From JBBSQE01 sp038258095 (lineage in GTDB: Bacteria; Actinomycetota; Thermoleophilia; Solirubrobacterales; 70-9): 39,552 bases of DNA. The DNA lies in assembly GCA_038258095.1 (NCBI GenBank), contig JBBSQE010000006.1, positions 1-39,552 on the forward strand, in the 5' to 3' direction. Under the pieces are notes generated by a model. That model searched no databases. It was not told the origin of the DNA and worked only from the letters and a program-made list of their open reading frames with translations. The first letter of the stretch is position 1. The number at the start of each line of letters is the position of its first letter. Both the position numbers and the translations under genes were made by a program. Below, in pieces: positions 28,649-37,071 of this stretch.

Positions 28649-30295
28649 CTATGCCGGCAGCGTGACCGCGACGGTGGTTCCGGCCCCGGGCGAGGAGACG
28701 ACCTCGAAGCTGCCGCCCAGGATCTCGACGCGTTCCCTCATCCCCCGGAGGCCGAGCCCGGGCGGATCGGCCGACGTGTCGAAGCCCGAACCATCGTCCT
28801 TGATCGCCAGGCTCAGCATCGCACCGTTTCGTTGCGCCGTGAGACTGATGGTTTCCGCGTTCGCGTGCTTCACGACGTTCGTGAGGCTCTCCTGGAACAC
28901 TCGGTAGACGGTTCGCTCGGTATCGGAGGGGAGGAACTCCGGGAGCTCGATCAAGGCCTCGACCCGCAGTCCGTCCTTGCGCTCCGTCTCGGCCGCCAGC
29001 GCCTCGACGGCGCGCCGCAGCCCGAGTGTTTCCAGCGGAACAGGCCGCAGCTCGTTGATCAGCCTCGAGAGATTGTCGATCTCCTCCTCGAGACGATCGA
29101 CTGTGTGTCTCGCCGCCAGATACACGGGCTCGTGCTCGTCGTCGGCGGGTCTCAGTGCATTCGAGAGCTCCAGGCGGATCGCGGCGAGCTGCTGGAGGGC
29201 CTCGTCATGCAGCTCGTGGGCCCAGCGATGACGCTCGCGCTCCGCGGCCTCGACCTGTTCCCGGAGCCGGCCTTCCTGCACGGACTGGGCCGTGGCGACC
29301 GCCGTCGCGGCGCTGGTGGCGATCGACCTCAGGAGCCTCACGTCATCTTCGTCGAAGCTGGGACCGTCGATCACCCGGTCGAACGCCGCCAACACTCCGA
29401 GGCTCTCGCCGCGGAAGATGAGAGGTACGAGCAGCGCGACCTCGGCGCCGACATGGTCCTGGAGGGGGTCACTCCAGTCGCCATGCAGTACGAGCGGCTC
29501 CATGCTCTGCAGCACCGACCCGACGACCGACCCGCCGAGGGATTGCCGCATCGCGTCGAAGTTGAGGTCGCTGCCCACGGAAGCAGCGACCTCGAGCTCC
29601 CCGTCTCCGGCCAAGAACACGAGCAGGCTCTTCGCCTCGACCAGGGCGCGGGCGCGTTTGACGATCAGCTCGAGAACCTGATCGAGCTTTGTCTCGGCGC
29701 CGATCGCCTTGGTTATCGCCAGAGTGGTCTCGACGTGCCGCAGGACGCGTTGAAGCTGCTCCTGCCTCGTGGCGGCCTCGGCGTAGAGCCTGGCGTTCTC
29801 GATGGCGATCGCCGCCCACCCCGCCAGGACGACCATCGCCTCCTCGTCGCTCTCGGTGAACTCGTCGGCGCCGACCTTCTCGGTGATATAGAGGTTGCCG
29901 AAGGCCTCGCCGCGAACCGCGATCGGTACACCCAGGAAGCTGTGCATCTCGGGATGGCCGGCCGGGAAGCCGTAGGAGCGACGGTGGTCGCCGACCTCAC
30001 GGAGCCTCAGCGGCTCGGCATGCCGGATCAGCTCGCCCAGAACCCCACGGCCGCGGGGGAGATCCCCGATCATTCGCCTGGTCTCATCGTCGACACCGAC
30101 ATGGATGAACCGGTCGAGGGCCTCCTTGCTCGGGTCGAGGACTCCGAGCGCCGCATATCGCGCCCCGGCCAGGTCACGCGCCGCCTCGGCGACCCGCTCC
30201 AGCACCGCGTCGAGGTCCAGTTCGGACAGGACGCCCTGCCCGATCTCGATCAGTCGGGCGAAACGATCCTCGCTCCCCGGGGGAGACGGGTTCAA
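28649..30295 (-). CDS. GAF-GAF sensor histidine kinase (DevS/NarX type)
   Basis: 548 aa, TTG start at 30295 with SD GAGGGG. There are no transmembrane helices. GAF 1 (~25-172; YGFPAGHPEMHSFLGVPI, GNLYITEKVGADEFTESDEE) closely follows the DevS/DosT GAF-A pattern. GAF 2 (~200-340; LLVPLIFRGESLGVLAAFDR) follows. HisKA_3 has the phosphorylated His363 in HELHDEALQQLA, and the C-terminal HATPase has NVVKHANA and GLGLRGMRERVE. DevS-type kinases sense O2, NO or redox through haem in GAF-A; whether haem is bound here cannot be judged by eye. It follows the SQR-like gene by 110 nt on the same strand, so it may be the last gene of the USP operon. Confidence 0.93.
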   Translation of the reverse strand: MNPSPPGSEDRFARLIEIGQGVLSELDLDAVLERVAEAARDLAGARYAALGVLDPSKEALDRFIHVGVDDETRRMIGDLPRGRGVLGELIRHAEPLRLREVGDHRRSYGFPAGHPEMHSFLGVPIAVRGEAFGNLYITEKVGADEFTESDEEAMVVLAGWAAIAIENARLYAEAATRQEQLQRVLRHVETTLAITKAIGAETKLDQVLELIVKRARALVEAKSLLVFLAGDGELEVAASVGSDLNFDAMRQSLGGSVVGSVLQSMEPLVLHGDWSDPLQDHVGAEVALLVPLIFRGESLGVLAAFDRVIDGPSFDEDDVRLLRSIATSAATAVATAQSVQEGRLREQVEAAERERHRWAHELHDEALQQLAAIRLELSNALRPADDEHEPVYLAARHTVDRLEEEIDNLSRLINELRPVPLETLGLRRAVEALAAETERKDGLRVEALIELPEFLPSDTERTVYRVFQESLTNVVKHANAETISLTAQRNGAMLSLAIKDDGSGFDTSADPPGLGLRGMRERVEILGGSFEVVSSPGAGTTVAVTLPA

Positions 30296-30405
30296 ACGGA
30301 CCCCTCGATCACCGTCAGCAGACTACGGTGCGGGGGGAGATCTCGCCGGGAACCGCGCCCGTCGCGGCACCGCGCGGCTCGGGCGCGCATCCAGCCGGTC
30401 CAGGA

Positions 30406-31635
30406 TCAGTCCGAGCGGTCGGCCGGTCCCATCATCGGCTGTCCGTGCATCCCTGGGGGCAGCGCCACGTCGACCACGATGCCCCCCTCCGGCGCCGGGG
30501 GCTCCACAGGGGTGCCGGACCCCTCGAGCCAGGTGGACAGATAGCGGCCGCTCACCTTCGACGGTGGCCACCAGAGGCTGTCGTCGGAGACCTCGCCGGG
30601 GTCGTCGGCGCCCTTACCGAGCCCGTGCCTCATCGTGATCGAGTCGGCGCCCGTGTAGAGCATCCCCCGCAGCACCGGGGTGAAGGGCTGCGGCTCGATA
30701 TCGACGCCGATCGATCGCGCCAGGTGCTCTGCCGCAGCGTCGGCCTGCTGGGTTCCGATTCCACCCTGCTTGACCGGAAAGTCGATGCAGTCCCCGGCGG
30801 CGTAAACCCCCTCGAGGTTCTTGACCCGGCAATGCCGGTCAACGGGTATGAACCCCTTCGCATCCGAGGGAAGTCCGGGGACGAACCGCCCCCGCAGCTC
30901 GGGGATGGTCACGACGTTCGCTGCCGGCAGCTCGACGCCCCCCGGGTCCAAGACCAACCGATCGTCCGCTGATTGCCAGATGCGGGTCTCGGTTTTCAGT
31001 CCGATGCCCCGCCCGCGCAGCAGCTTCGTGAGCGCATCGCTCGCGGTCTCGCCGAACAGATAGAGGGGGGCAGACTCCGGGGTGACTATCTCGAGGGTCA
31101 GGTTGGCCCGGCCCGACTTGCGCAGATGACGCTCGGTCATCAGTGCCAGCTCATAGAGAGGCAGGGGCCAGTTGTCCCCAGCGGGCACGGCGAAGGTGAG
31201 CATGCCCCCTTCCTTGGCGAGAAACATCTCGATGACGAGTGACTCGGCAGAGGCCTGGAAGGTCGTCACTCCCGTGAACGGAGGGACGCTCTTCGCGCCC
31301 ACGCAGACGAGCAGGCGGTCGTAGTAGAGCTCGGATCGGTTGTCGAGTGTCACGAGCCGCGCGTCAGGATCGACCGCGGCGAGGCCACGAGGTATGAACT
31401 CCGCCCCGAGCTCTGCCGCGGCCGGCCCGAGCTCGTGGCGATCGGCCGGCCGCCCGGTGAAGGGCTCCTCGACGCTCTGGGGCTTCATCGTGAAGTCGTG
31501 CTCCGGCGCGACCACGGTGATGTCGACTCTGTCTCCTGCCAGGTCCCGCAGCGCGAGGAGGGCTTCCAGGCCGGCGATGCCGCCGCCGGCGATGACGACG
31601 CGGGTGGGGCCGTCAGCTGTCTTCGATGGGCTCAT
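30406..31635 (-). CDS. FAD-dependent pyridine nucleotide-disulphide/SQR-like oxidoreductase
   Basis: 409 aa. The N-terminal Rossmann motif VVIAGGGIAGLEALLAL binds FAD, and YAAGDCIDFPVKQGGIGTQQA is the second FAD motif. The overall layout is that of sulfide:quinone reductase/type II NADH dehydrogenase relatives. Few cysteines are visible (LLVCVGA, DRHCRV, AGDCID), so the three-cysteine sulfide site of true SQRs is not obvious; quinone-linked oxidation of another donor is equally possible. No C-terminal amphipathic anchor is evident. It lies 7 nt after the single-domain USP gene, within a USP-USP-oxidoreductase operon. Confidence 0.88.
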   Translation of the reverse strand: MSPSKTADGPTRVVIAGGGIAGLEALLALRDLAGDRVDITVVAPEHDFTMKPQSVEEPFTGRPADRHELGPAAAELGAEFIPRGLAAVDPDARLVTLDNRSELYYDRLLVCVGAKSVPPFTGVTTFQASAESLVIEMFLAKEGGMLTFAVPAGDNWPLPLYELALMTERHLRKSGRANLTLEIVTPESAPLYLFGETASDALTKLLRGRGIGLKTETRIWQSADDRLVLDPGGVELPAANVVTIPELRGRFVPGLPSDAKGFIPVDRHCRVKNLEGVYAAGDCIDFPVKQGGIGTQQADAAAEHLARSIGVDIEPQPFTPVLRGMLYTGADSITMRHGLGKGADDPGEVSDDSLWWPPSKVSGRYLSTWLEGSGTPVEPPAPEGGIVVDVALPPGMHGQPMMGPADRSD

Positions 31636-31642
31636 CAGAGCC

Positions 31643-32113
31643 TCATCCGCGCTCCGCAGGCACGACCAAGACCGGCTGATCCGCGGTCTGAAGGAGCCTC
31701 TGGGTGACGCTGCCGAGGAACATGATTCCCATCGCGGAGTGGCCCTGCGTGCCGACGATGATGAGGTCGGCCTCCACCTCGTCGGTGACCTCCGCGATCG
31801 AGCGGGCCGCCCCTCCCAGGGCCATGGTGCGGATTTCGAGCGACGCCTCGATCCCCTCGTCTCGGAGCCCCTCCGTCAGCTCGCGGAGATGTGCCTGTAT
31901 GCGCTCCTCATCGGGCTGCACCGGGACGACGGTCCCGGCCGCGGTGATCAGCTGCTGGACATGGACCAGGACGACCTTGGCGCCGTCGCGCCTGGACAGC
32001 GCGGTCGCCAGGGGCAACCCTCGCTCTGCGGTTCCGGAACCGTCGAGGGCGACGACGATCGTGGAGAAGACACCCTGACCACCCTGGCCATATGCGGTCT
32101 CGGCGCCGGTCAT
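31643..32113 (-). CDS. Universal stress protein, single domain
   Basis: 156 aa from ATG 32113, which overlaps the stop of the upstream tandem USP gene (ATGA); the longer frame lies inside that gene. The USP fold is complete: FSTIVVALDGSGTAERGLPLA at the start, IIVGTQGHSAMGIMFLGSVTQ as the ATP-binding G-2x-G-9x-G(S/T) loop, and QPVLVVP at the end. It probably binds ATP and belongs to the stress operon 32982 to 30406. A short Gly-rich linker (AYGQGGQG) precedes the domain. Confidence 0.93.
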   Translation of the reverse strand: MTGAETAYGQGGQGVFSTIVVALDGSGTAERGLPLATALSRRDGAKVVLVHVQQLITAAGTVVPVQPDEERIQAHLRELTEGLRDEGIEASLEIRTMALGGAARSIAEVTDEVEADLIIVGTQGHSAMGIMFLGSVTQRLLQTADQPVLVVPAERG

Positions 32114-32982
32114 TCGGCTCTCGCCTCCCGGGTCATAGCCGACGCCGCAGCAAGCCGGGGCACGGCAACGACGGGGCACGGAGCGGTTCTCATGATCTCG
32201 CTCGAGACACTCCCGAGCAGAACCTTCCCGACGGGGCCATGGCCGCTCGAGCCGATCAGCAGCAGGTCCAGCTCGACTCCCCGTGCGGCGAGCTCGACGG
32301 CGGGATCACCTTCGAGAACCAAGACGTCGTGCTCGATCTCGGCCGGAACCGATCGTCCCGCCCGCTCCACCTCGGCATCGAACTGTCCCGAGGCGACCTT
32401 TGACAGCTCGGCCAGCTCGCCGGCGCGCCCGCGGAGGTCGATCACGGAGATCACGCGGACTCGCGAATCGGTTCGCCGGGCCAACCACGCGGCCTTCTCG
32501 AGCGCCAGCCGGGATTCGGGGCTGCCGTCATAGGCAACGCCGATCACCCCGATGTCTGCGTGCCCATGGGAGGCATAGTCGCGTGGAGCCACCGAGACCG
32601 CCACCGGGCTCGTGCGCAGCAGGCGTTCACCGACGCTTCCCGGAAGCACCCGGCCGATCGCGCCGCGATGGGTGGACCCGATCACGATCAGGTCGGCTGC
32701 GCGTTCAGAGGCGAGGTCGGCGAGTCCCGCCGAGGGGGAGGTGCCCGGCAGGGCCGCGATCTCGAACTCGAGGTCCGGGACCAGCTTGCGGACGGTACGC
32801 GAGAGTGCCTCAGATTCCTCGTCGAGGATGTAGGCGCGCGCCGGAGGGAGCGGTCCGAGGTGTGGGAAGCACGCGGCGAGCGTCACCTGCGCACCGGTCC
32901 TGTGAGCGAGGTGTGCCCCCAGCGAGAGAGCGTCCCCCGATGCCGGCGTGCCGTCGAAGCCGATCAGGATGCGCTCGAACAT
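32110..32982 (-). CDS. Tandem universal stress protein (two USP domains)
   Basis: 290 aa, ATG 32982 with a perfect AGGAGG SD. Domain 1 (~1-137) has MFERILIGFDGTPASGDAL and VIGSTHRGAIGRVLPGSVGE, and domain 2 (~141-276) has DIGVIGVAYDGSPESRLALE and LIGSSGHGPVGKVLLGSVSS. Both ATP-binding loops look intact. Tandem USPs of this length are typical of actinobacterial hypoxia regulons. It leads an operon of USP2, USP1 and the SQR-like gene, perhaps also the kinase. The first two genes overlap by 4 nt. Confidence 0.94.
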   Translation of the reverse strand: MFERILIGFDGTPASGDALSLGAHLAHRTGAQVTLAACFPHLGPLPPARAYILDEESEALSRTVRKLVPDLEFEIAALPGTSPSAGLADLASERAADLIVIGSTHRGAIGRVLPGSVGERLLRTSPVAVSVAPRDYASHGHADIGVIGVAYDGSPESRLALEKAAWLARRTDSRVRVISVIDLRGRAGELAELSKVASGQFDAEVERAGRSVPAEIEHDVLVLEGDPAVELAARGVELDLLLIGSSGHGPVGKVLLGSVSSEIMRTAPCPVVAVPRLAAASAMTREARAE

Positions 32983-33145
32983 CGTCCTCCTCAGACTAGG
33001 AACGCGGGGCCGGATCGGCTACGGGACGGACCCACACTCCGGCTTGCGGTCGCCCCGCAGGCGGCGGCCCTGCCTGGCACACCGCACCGAGCGCAGCCGC
33101 CGATCCCGAGCCCCAGGCCCGACCCGGGTGCCTGGTTCGGTCGCG

Positions 33146-33178
33146 CCGCATCGGGTCTGCGGATTCCCACCGATGCGG
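33146..33178. promoter_or_regulatory. 9-bp inverted repeat upstream of the DUF779-like gene
   Basis: CCGCATCGG (33146-33154) and CCGATGCGG (33170-33178) are perfect inverted repeats with a 15-nt spacer, ending 32 nt before ATG 33211. A dimeric regulator site or leader hairpin is possible. The rest of 32983-33210 shows no gene. Confidence 0.45.
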
Positions 33179-33210
33179 GATACGGACTCGGGTGATGGGA
33201 TCGGTACACG

Positions 33211-33594
33211 ATGGCAGCGACCAGAACCGACCTGGATCAGGAAGCCGCGGTGGGCACGATCGTCGCGACCCCCGCCGCGATCGACGCGATCATGCACCTG
33301 CGCGCGAGCCACGGCACCGTCGCCCTGCACCAGTCGGGTGAGCGTGGAGACGAGGGCGGTCCGACGTCCCTCGACGAGGCCGATCTGCCGATCGGGGCCG
33401 GCGACATTCAGATCGGTGTGGTCGGAGGTATTCCCTTCCTGATCGATTGGGAGCTGTACGAGAGCTGGGGCTGGCCCAACCTGGTGGTCGATGTCGACCC
33501 GGGTCCGGCTTCACGATCCCAGCGTGGCGACGAGCACCGCCTTGATCGTGTGGAGCCGATTCTCCGCCTGTTCGAAGACGATGCTTCTCGGTGA
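33211..33594 (+). CDS. DUF779-like protein, 3' end lost and cysteines missing
   Basis: 127 aa as an open frame, but only the first ~97 residues look like DUF779: ATPAAIDAIMHLRASHGTVALHQSG, IQIGVVGGIPFLIDWELYESWGWPNLVVDVDPG. In the family as I know it, the HQSG motif is followed by a Cys-rich segment (GGCCDG...C) and VDVVPGRGGGFSLE. Here no cysteine is present (HQSGERGDEGGPTS), and the end changes abruptly after DPGP. The remaining ~28 codons are simply the antisense of the arcB 3' end. The gene was probably cut off when arcB came to lie next to it. DUF779 genes often accompany aldehyde dehydrogenases; none is here. It is likely decayed, and expression is uncertain. Confidence 0.6.
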   Translation: MAATRTDLDQEAAVGTIVATPAAIDAIMHLRASHGTVALHQSGERGDEGGPTSLDEADLPIGAGDIQIGVVGGIPFLIDWELYESWGWPNLVVDVDPGPASRSQRGDEHRLDRVEPILRLFEDDASR

Positions 33595-34512
33595 CTCGAA
33601 CACCTCGTCGGTCACCTCGAGCCCCTCGTCCATCCCGGTCTCCTCGATGACCTCGCGCCCGAGCACCGTGTTGGCGTCGTGGAACGCCGGGAGGCAGTGC
33701 ATGAACCGCGTCCGGGGGTTGCCCGTGCTCTCGATGGCCGCGCGGCTGACCTGATAGGGGGCGAGCAGGCGCACCCGCTCGGCCCAGGCCTCCTTGGGCT
33801 CGCCCATCGATACCCAGACGTCGGTGTGGATGAAGTCCACGCCCTCGAGAGCCGCGTCGACCCCCGCGGTGAGCTCGATCCTGGCGCCGGTCTCCTCGGC
33901 CCGCTGCGCGGCGATTTCCCGCACCTCGTCGGGTGGCCAGAGGTCCTCGGGGGCACAGATACGGACGTCGGATCCCATGATCGCCCCCATGACGAGCAGT
34001 GAGCGGCCCATGTTGCTGCGAGCGTCGCCCATGTAGCAGTAGGAGATCTCGTCGGCAGGCCTGCGGGCGGCCTCGGTCATCGTCAGGAAGTCGGCCAGCA
34101 TCTGCGTGGGATGCCATTCGTCGGTCAGGCCGTTGTACACCGGCACGCCGGCCCGGGCCGCCAGCTCCTCGATCTCTGAGTGCGCAGAGCCGCGGAACTC
34201 AATGCCGTCGTACATCCGGCCGAGCACCCGCGCGGTGTCGGCGATTGATTCCTTGTGCCCCATCTGCGAGCCCGTCGGGTCCATGTAGGTGACCTGCGCC
34301 CCCTGGTCGTAGGCTGCTACCTCGAACGCGGAGCGGGTACGGGTCGACGCCTTCTCGAAGATCAGTGCGATGTCCTTGCCCTGCAGGCGCGGAACCTCCG
34401 TGCCTGCGTACTTGACCGTCTTCAGGGCGGCGGCGAGCTCGAGGAGGTGCTCGAGCTCTCCTCTGGTGAAGTCGGTTTCCTTGAGGAAGCTGCGGTTTCG
34501 CAGGTTGTACAT
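33511..34512 (-). CDS. arcB: Ornithine carbamoyltransferase (catabolic, ADI pathway)
   Basis: 333 aa, ATG 34512 with an ideal SD (AGGAGG). The carbamoyl-phosphate motif is EKASTRTRSAFEVAAYDQG, and the ornithine-site motifs are DEWHPTQMLADF, HTDVWVSMGE and FMHCLPAFHD. Together with arcA and arcC it identifies the arginine deiminase pathway: citrulline plus phosphate gives ornithine and carbamoyl phosphate. Its stop lies inside the convergent DUF779-like frame (84-nt overlap). It is separated from arcA by 82 nt that contain the short palindromic repeat (34548-34595), which could cut or stabilise the mRNA between the two genes. Biosynthetic OTC cannot be wholly excluded, but the context is decisive. 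Confidence 0.95.
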   Translation of the reverse strand: MYNLRNRSFLKETDFTRGELEHLLELAAALKTVKYAGTEVPRLQGKDIALIFEKASTRTRSAFEVAAYDQGAQVTYMDPTGSQMGHKESIADTARVLGRMYDGIEFRGSAHSEIEELAARAGVPVYNGLTDEWHPTQMLADFLTMTEAARRPADEISYCYMGDARSNMGRSLLVMGAIMGSDVRICAPEDLWPPDEVREIAAQRAEETGARIELTAGVDAALEGVDFIHTDVWVSMGEPKEAWAERVRLLAPYQVSRAAIESTGNPRTRFMHCLPAFHDANTVLGREVIEETGMDEGLEVTDEVFESPRSIVFEQAENRLHTIKAVLVATLGS

Positions 34513-34547
34513 GTTGTCCTCCTGATCCTTTCGTGGATGACGGATTC

Positions 34548-34595
34548 AGTGCCTATCTCGTAGCGGGCGTGCGATCGTCTACCGAGATGGGTCCT
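34548..34595. repeat. Palindromic dispersed repeat, short form (48 nt)
   Basis: CCTATCTCG (34552-34560) faces CGAGATGG (34583-34590), with core CGGGCGTGCGATCG between. It matches the long form at 18526-18693 in reverse orientation but lacks exactly 120 nt, as expected from recombination between the 9-bp direct repeats of the long form. It lies in the arcA-arcB gap, and its edge supplies the first base of the arcA stop codon (TAA, complement of 34595-34597). Confidence 0.7.
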
Positions 34596-35860
34596 TAGTA
34601 GGCGGCGTCGCGTTCGATGGGGCAGCTCAGGCAGTGCGACCCACCGCGCCCTCGCCCGAGCTCCGATCCGGAGATCGTGATCACCTCGACGCCCTCCTTG
34701 CGCAGGCGGGTGTTGGTGTCGACGTTGCGGTCGTAGGCCATGACGACTCCCGGCTCGAGGCAGAGCACGTTGTTTCCATCGTCCCACTGCTCCCGCTCGC
34801 TGCCGAAGGGGTCACCGCCGGTCGCGATCACTCGGATGTCCCCCAGCCCGAGCGCGTGCCCCAGGGCGTCGACGACGCCGCCCCCGAAGGGCTCGACGAC
34901 CGGCAGGTCCGGAGCATCGCCCGGCCGGATCGACCAGACGCGGGCTCCCTCGACGACATCCGGGAACATCGTGATGGCGTCGCGGTCGACCATCGTCAGG
35001 ACGGTGTCGAGATGCATGTACCGGCGCGAGCTGGGCAGCATCACGGCCAACACCAGACGTGCCGACCCCGCCTTGAACAGCTCGCGAGCGATCAGGGTCA
35101 CGGCCTGCGGAGCGGTTCGTTCGCCCATGCCGATCATCACGGCGCCATTGCCGATCGGCATGACGTCGCCGCCCTCCACCGTCGCGCGGCCCCAGTCCTG
35201 CTCGACGTCGCCGTGCCAGATCCGAACGCCGCCCCCCTCCACGAACATGGGATGCCAGCGGTAGATCGCCTGCATGAAGACCGTCTCGGGACGCCGTGCG
35301 GCCTTGGTCATCGGGTTCAGCGTGACGCCGTCGTGGATCCAGGACGAGGGGTCGCGCTGAAAGATGAAATTCGGAAGCGGCGGCAGCAGCATGTCGGTCC
35401 CCGCGCTCGAGTCCCAGGTCAGGCCCTCGCCCTCCGTGAGGTCTGATTTCGTCATTCCGCCGATCAGGAAGTCGGCGAGCTCCTCCGGGGAGGCCTGCTG
35501 CCCCCATTCGTGCCGAGACCGGGCGAGATACAGGCCGACGCGGCGCTCGTCGAGCACGCGGTCGAGCACCCACTCGCGTGCCTCGGCGATACCCAGTGCC
35601 TCGGCGAGCAACTCCTCGGTCTCGAAGACCTCGATACCTCGATCACGCATGGCGCTGCAGAACGCGTCGTGCTCCTCCTTGGCGCGCTTGACCCAGATGA
35701 CGTTGTCGAACAGCAGGTCGTCCGCGTTGGAGGGCGTCAGCCTCGCGTGCTCGACGCCCGGGCGGTGGACGAGCACCTTGCGCAGCGTCCCGACCTCCGA
35801 ATCGACGGTGAAGGGCATGGCGTTACTCTCGCGCTTGGTGGTCGGGTGCGGGTCGGGCAT
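34595..35860 (-). CDS. arcA: Arginine deiminase
   Basis: 421 aa from ATG 35860, which overlaps the arcC stop as TGATG and has AGGTGG just upstream; ATG 35818 (MPFTVDSEVG) matches the usual family start and is a strong alternative. The guanidino-modifying fold is clear: SEVGTLRKVLVHRPG, LPNFIFQRDPSSWI, VEGGDVMPIG, MHLDTVLTMVD, and the catalytic Cys in GRGRGGSHCLSCPIERD. It hydrolyses arginine to citrulline and ammonia, the first step of fermentative arginine use and a source of alkali. The stop codon lies at the edge of the 48-nt palindromic repeat. No arginine/ornithine antiporter gene (arcD) is in the window. Confidence 0.96.
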   Translation of the reverse strand: MPDPHPTTKRESNAMPFTVDSEVGTLRKVLVHRPGVEHARLTPSNADDLLFDNVIWVKRAKEEHDAFCSAMRDRGIEVFETEELLAEALGIAEAREWVLDRVLDERRVGLYLARSRHEWGQQASPEELADFLIGGMTKSDLTEGEGLTWDSSAGTDMLLPPLPNFIFQRDPSSWIHDGVTLNPMTKAARRPETVFMQAIYRWHPMFVEGGGVRIWHGDVEQDWGRATVEGGDVMPIGNGAVMIGMGERTAPQAVTLIARELFKAGSARLVLAVMLPSSRRYMHLDTVLTMVDRDAITMFPDVVEGARVWSIRPGDAPDLPVVEPFGGGVVDALGHALGLGDIRVIATGGDPFGSEREQWDDGNNVLCLEPGVVMAYDRNVDTNTRLRKEGVEVITISGSELGRGRGGSHCLSCPIERDAAY

Positions 35861-36855
35861 CACACCACCTGTTCACCGGACACCTCGTCGCCGAGCTCGA
35901 GGTCGGGGCCATCCGGAAGCACCTGTGTGCCGGCCTGTCCGCCGATCAGCTCGCCGATCTCGTCGAGGCTCCCGATCACACCGCGACCGCCGCTGCGCTC
36001 GACGAAGCGGCAGACCGCCTCGACCTTCGGCCCCATCGAACCGTCCGCAAAACGGTGAGCCCGCAGCCCGGTCGGTGTCGCCCGCCTGATCGGTCGCCGG
36101 GCGGGTGTGCCGAAGCCGTCATAGGCGGCGTCGACATCGGTCGCGAGAATCAGGGTTTCGGCTCGAAGCTCGGCCGCCAGCAGAGCCGAGGCGAGATCCT
36201 TGTCGATCACGGCCTCCACGCCGCGCTGGCGTCCGTCCTCATCCTCCACGACCGGGACGCCACCACCACCTGCGCACACCACGAGAAACCCGGCCTCGAC
36301 GAGGTCCCCGATGGCGGCGAGCTGGACAATACGCCGCGGCTCCGGTGACGGGACGACCCGTCGCCAATCGTCGCCGTCCGGCTTGACGGTCCAGCCGTGC
36401 CGCTCGGCCGCCGCCCGTGCCGCGGATTCCGAGTAAACCGGGCCGATGAACTTCGACGGCGCGGAGAACGCGGGGTCGCCCTCGTCGACGACGACGCGCG
36501 TCAGCAGGGTCACGGTGTGCTGATGTTCGATGGCGTTGTCGAGCGCCAGCTCGAGGACGTAACCGATCTGGCCCTCCGTCTCGGAGCCGAGCACGTCGAG
36601 CGGGTAGGGGGCGGTGTCGGGGTAGGCGTCGCCCATCAGGGCCAGCAGGCCGACCTGCGGACCGTTGCCGTGGGTGACGATCAGCTGATTGCGGTCGGAA
36701 ACCCTGGCCAGGAGCGCCGCCGCCGCCGCCGCCGACCGGGCCTGGCTCGCCGCCTCGAGCGGCTCGCCGCGCCGCAACAGCGCGTTACCGCCGAGAGCGA
36801 CGACCACGCGTCGGGTCGCGCCCGGTCCAGCCGTCTGATCTCGAGCGGGCTCCAC
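35860..36855 (-). CDS. arcC: Carbamate kinase
   Basis: 331 aa, GTG 36855, no clear SD. Amino-acid-kinase signatures are VVVALGGNALLRRGE, IVTHGNGPQVGLLALMGD, VCAGGGGVPVVED, VIDKDLASALLA, ATDVDAAYDGFGTP and FADGSMGPKVEAVCRFVE. It makes ATP from carbamoyl phosphate and ADP, the energy-yielding step of the arginine deiminase pathway. The gene order arcC-arcA-arcB, with arcC first and a TGATG overlap to arcA, makes a complete pathway unit. The first ~14 residues (EPARDQTAGPGAT) are not part of the domain. Confidence 0.96.
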   Translation of the reverse strand: MEPARDQTAGPGATRRVVVALGGNALLRRGEPLEAASQARSAAAAAALLARVSDRNQLIVTHGNGPQVGLLALMGDAYPDTAPYPLDVLGSETEGQIGYVLELALDNAIEHQHTVTLLTRVVVDEGDPAFSAPSKFIGPVYSESAARAAAERHGWTVKPDGDDWRRVVPSPEPRRIVQLAAIGDLVEAGFLVVCAGGGGVPVVEDEDGRQRGVEAVIDKDLASALLAAELRAETLILATDVDAAYDGFGTPARRPIRRATPTGLRAHRFADGSMGPKVEAVCRFVERSGGRGVIGSLDEIGELIGGQAGTQVLPDGPDLELGDEVSGEQVV

Positions 36856-36863
36856 TCGGTTCA

Positions 36864-36999
36864 GCGGTAGGGCCCGACGGTGCCCGGAGCGGCCGTCTCA
36901 CCATCTGGCGCGGGGTGGTCTATCGCCATTGCGATCGAAGAGAGCATCGTCGACACGACTATGCCGAACACCGGCACGCCGTGATTGCGGCCCTACCGC
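36864..36999. repeat. 11-bp inverted repeat spanning the region upstream of arcC
   Basis: GCGGTAGGGCC (36864-36874) and GGCCCTACCGC (36989-36999) are perfect inverted repeats 114 nt apart. Nothing in between is recognisable as a gene; a short frame ending IVDTTMPNTGTP is not identifiable. The region should contain the arc promoter. Confidence 0.4.
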
Positions 37000-37071
37000 A
37001 CCGAAGCTGGGAATCGACCACGAAGAATCCGGGGGTCGCCCCCGTATTCACGGTGAGGGTCGGTCCATACG

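Noticed and set aside
28649..30295. A haem-binding histidine in GAF 1 of the kinase
   Set aside because: The GAF sequence resembles DevS, but I could not place the proximal His with confidence by eye.
28832..30544. A 570-codon open frame antisense to the histidine kinase gene, and similar long antisense frames elsewhere (for example 2308-3807, 7847-8917, 14946-16637)
   Set aside because: They are low-complexity Arg/Gly/Pro/Asp-rich shadows of clear genes on the other strand; no domain or SD supports them.
32983..33210. A DosR box upstream of the USP operon
   Set aside because: I found no match to the mycobacterial GGGACT-type palindrome; GGGACGGACCC at about 33042 is not self-complementary. 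The DosR comparison rests on gene content only.
36870..37071. A short plus-strand frame ending IVDTTMPNTGTP as a gene fragment
   Set aside because: It is not recognisable, has no clear start and lies in the expected arcC promoter region.
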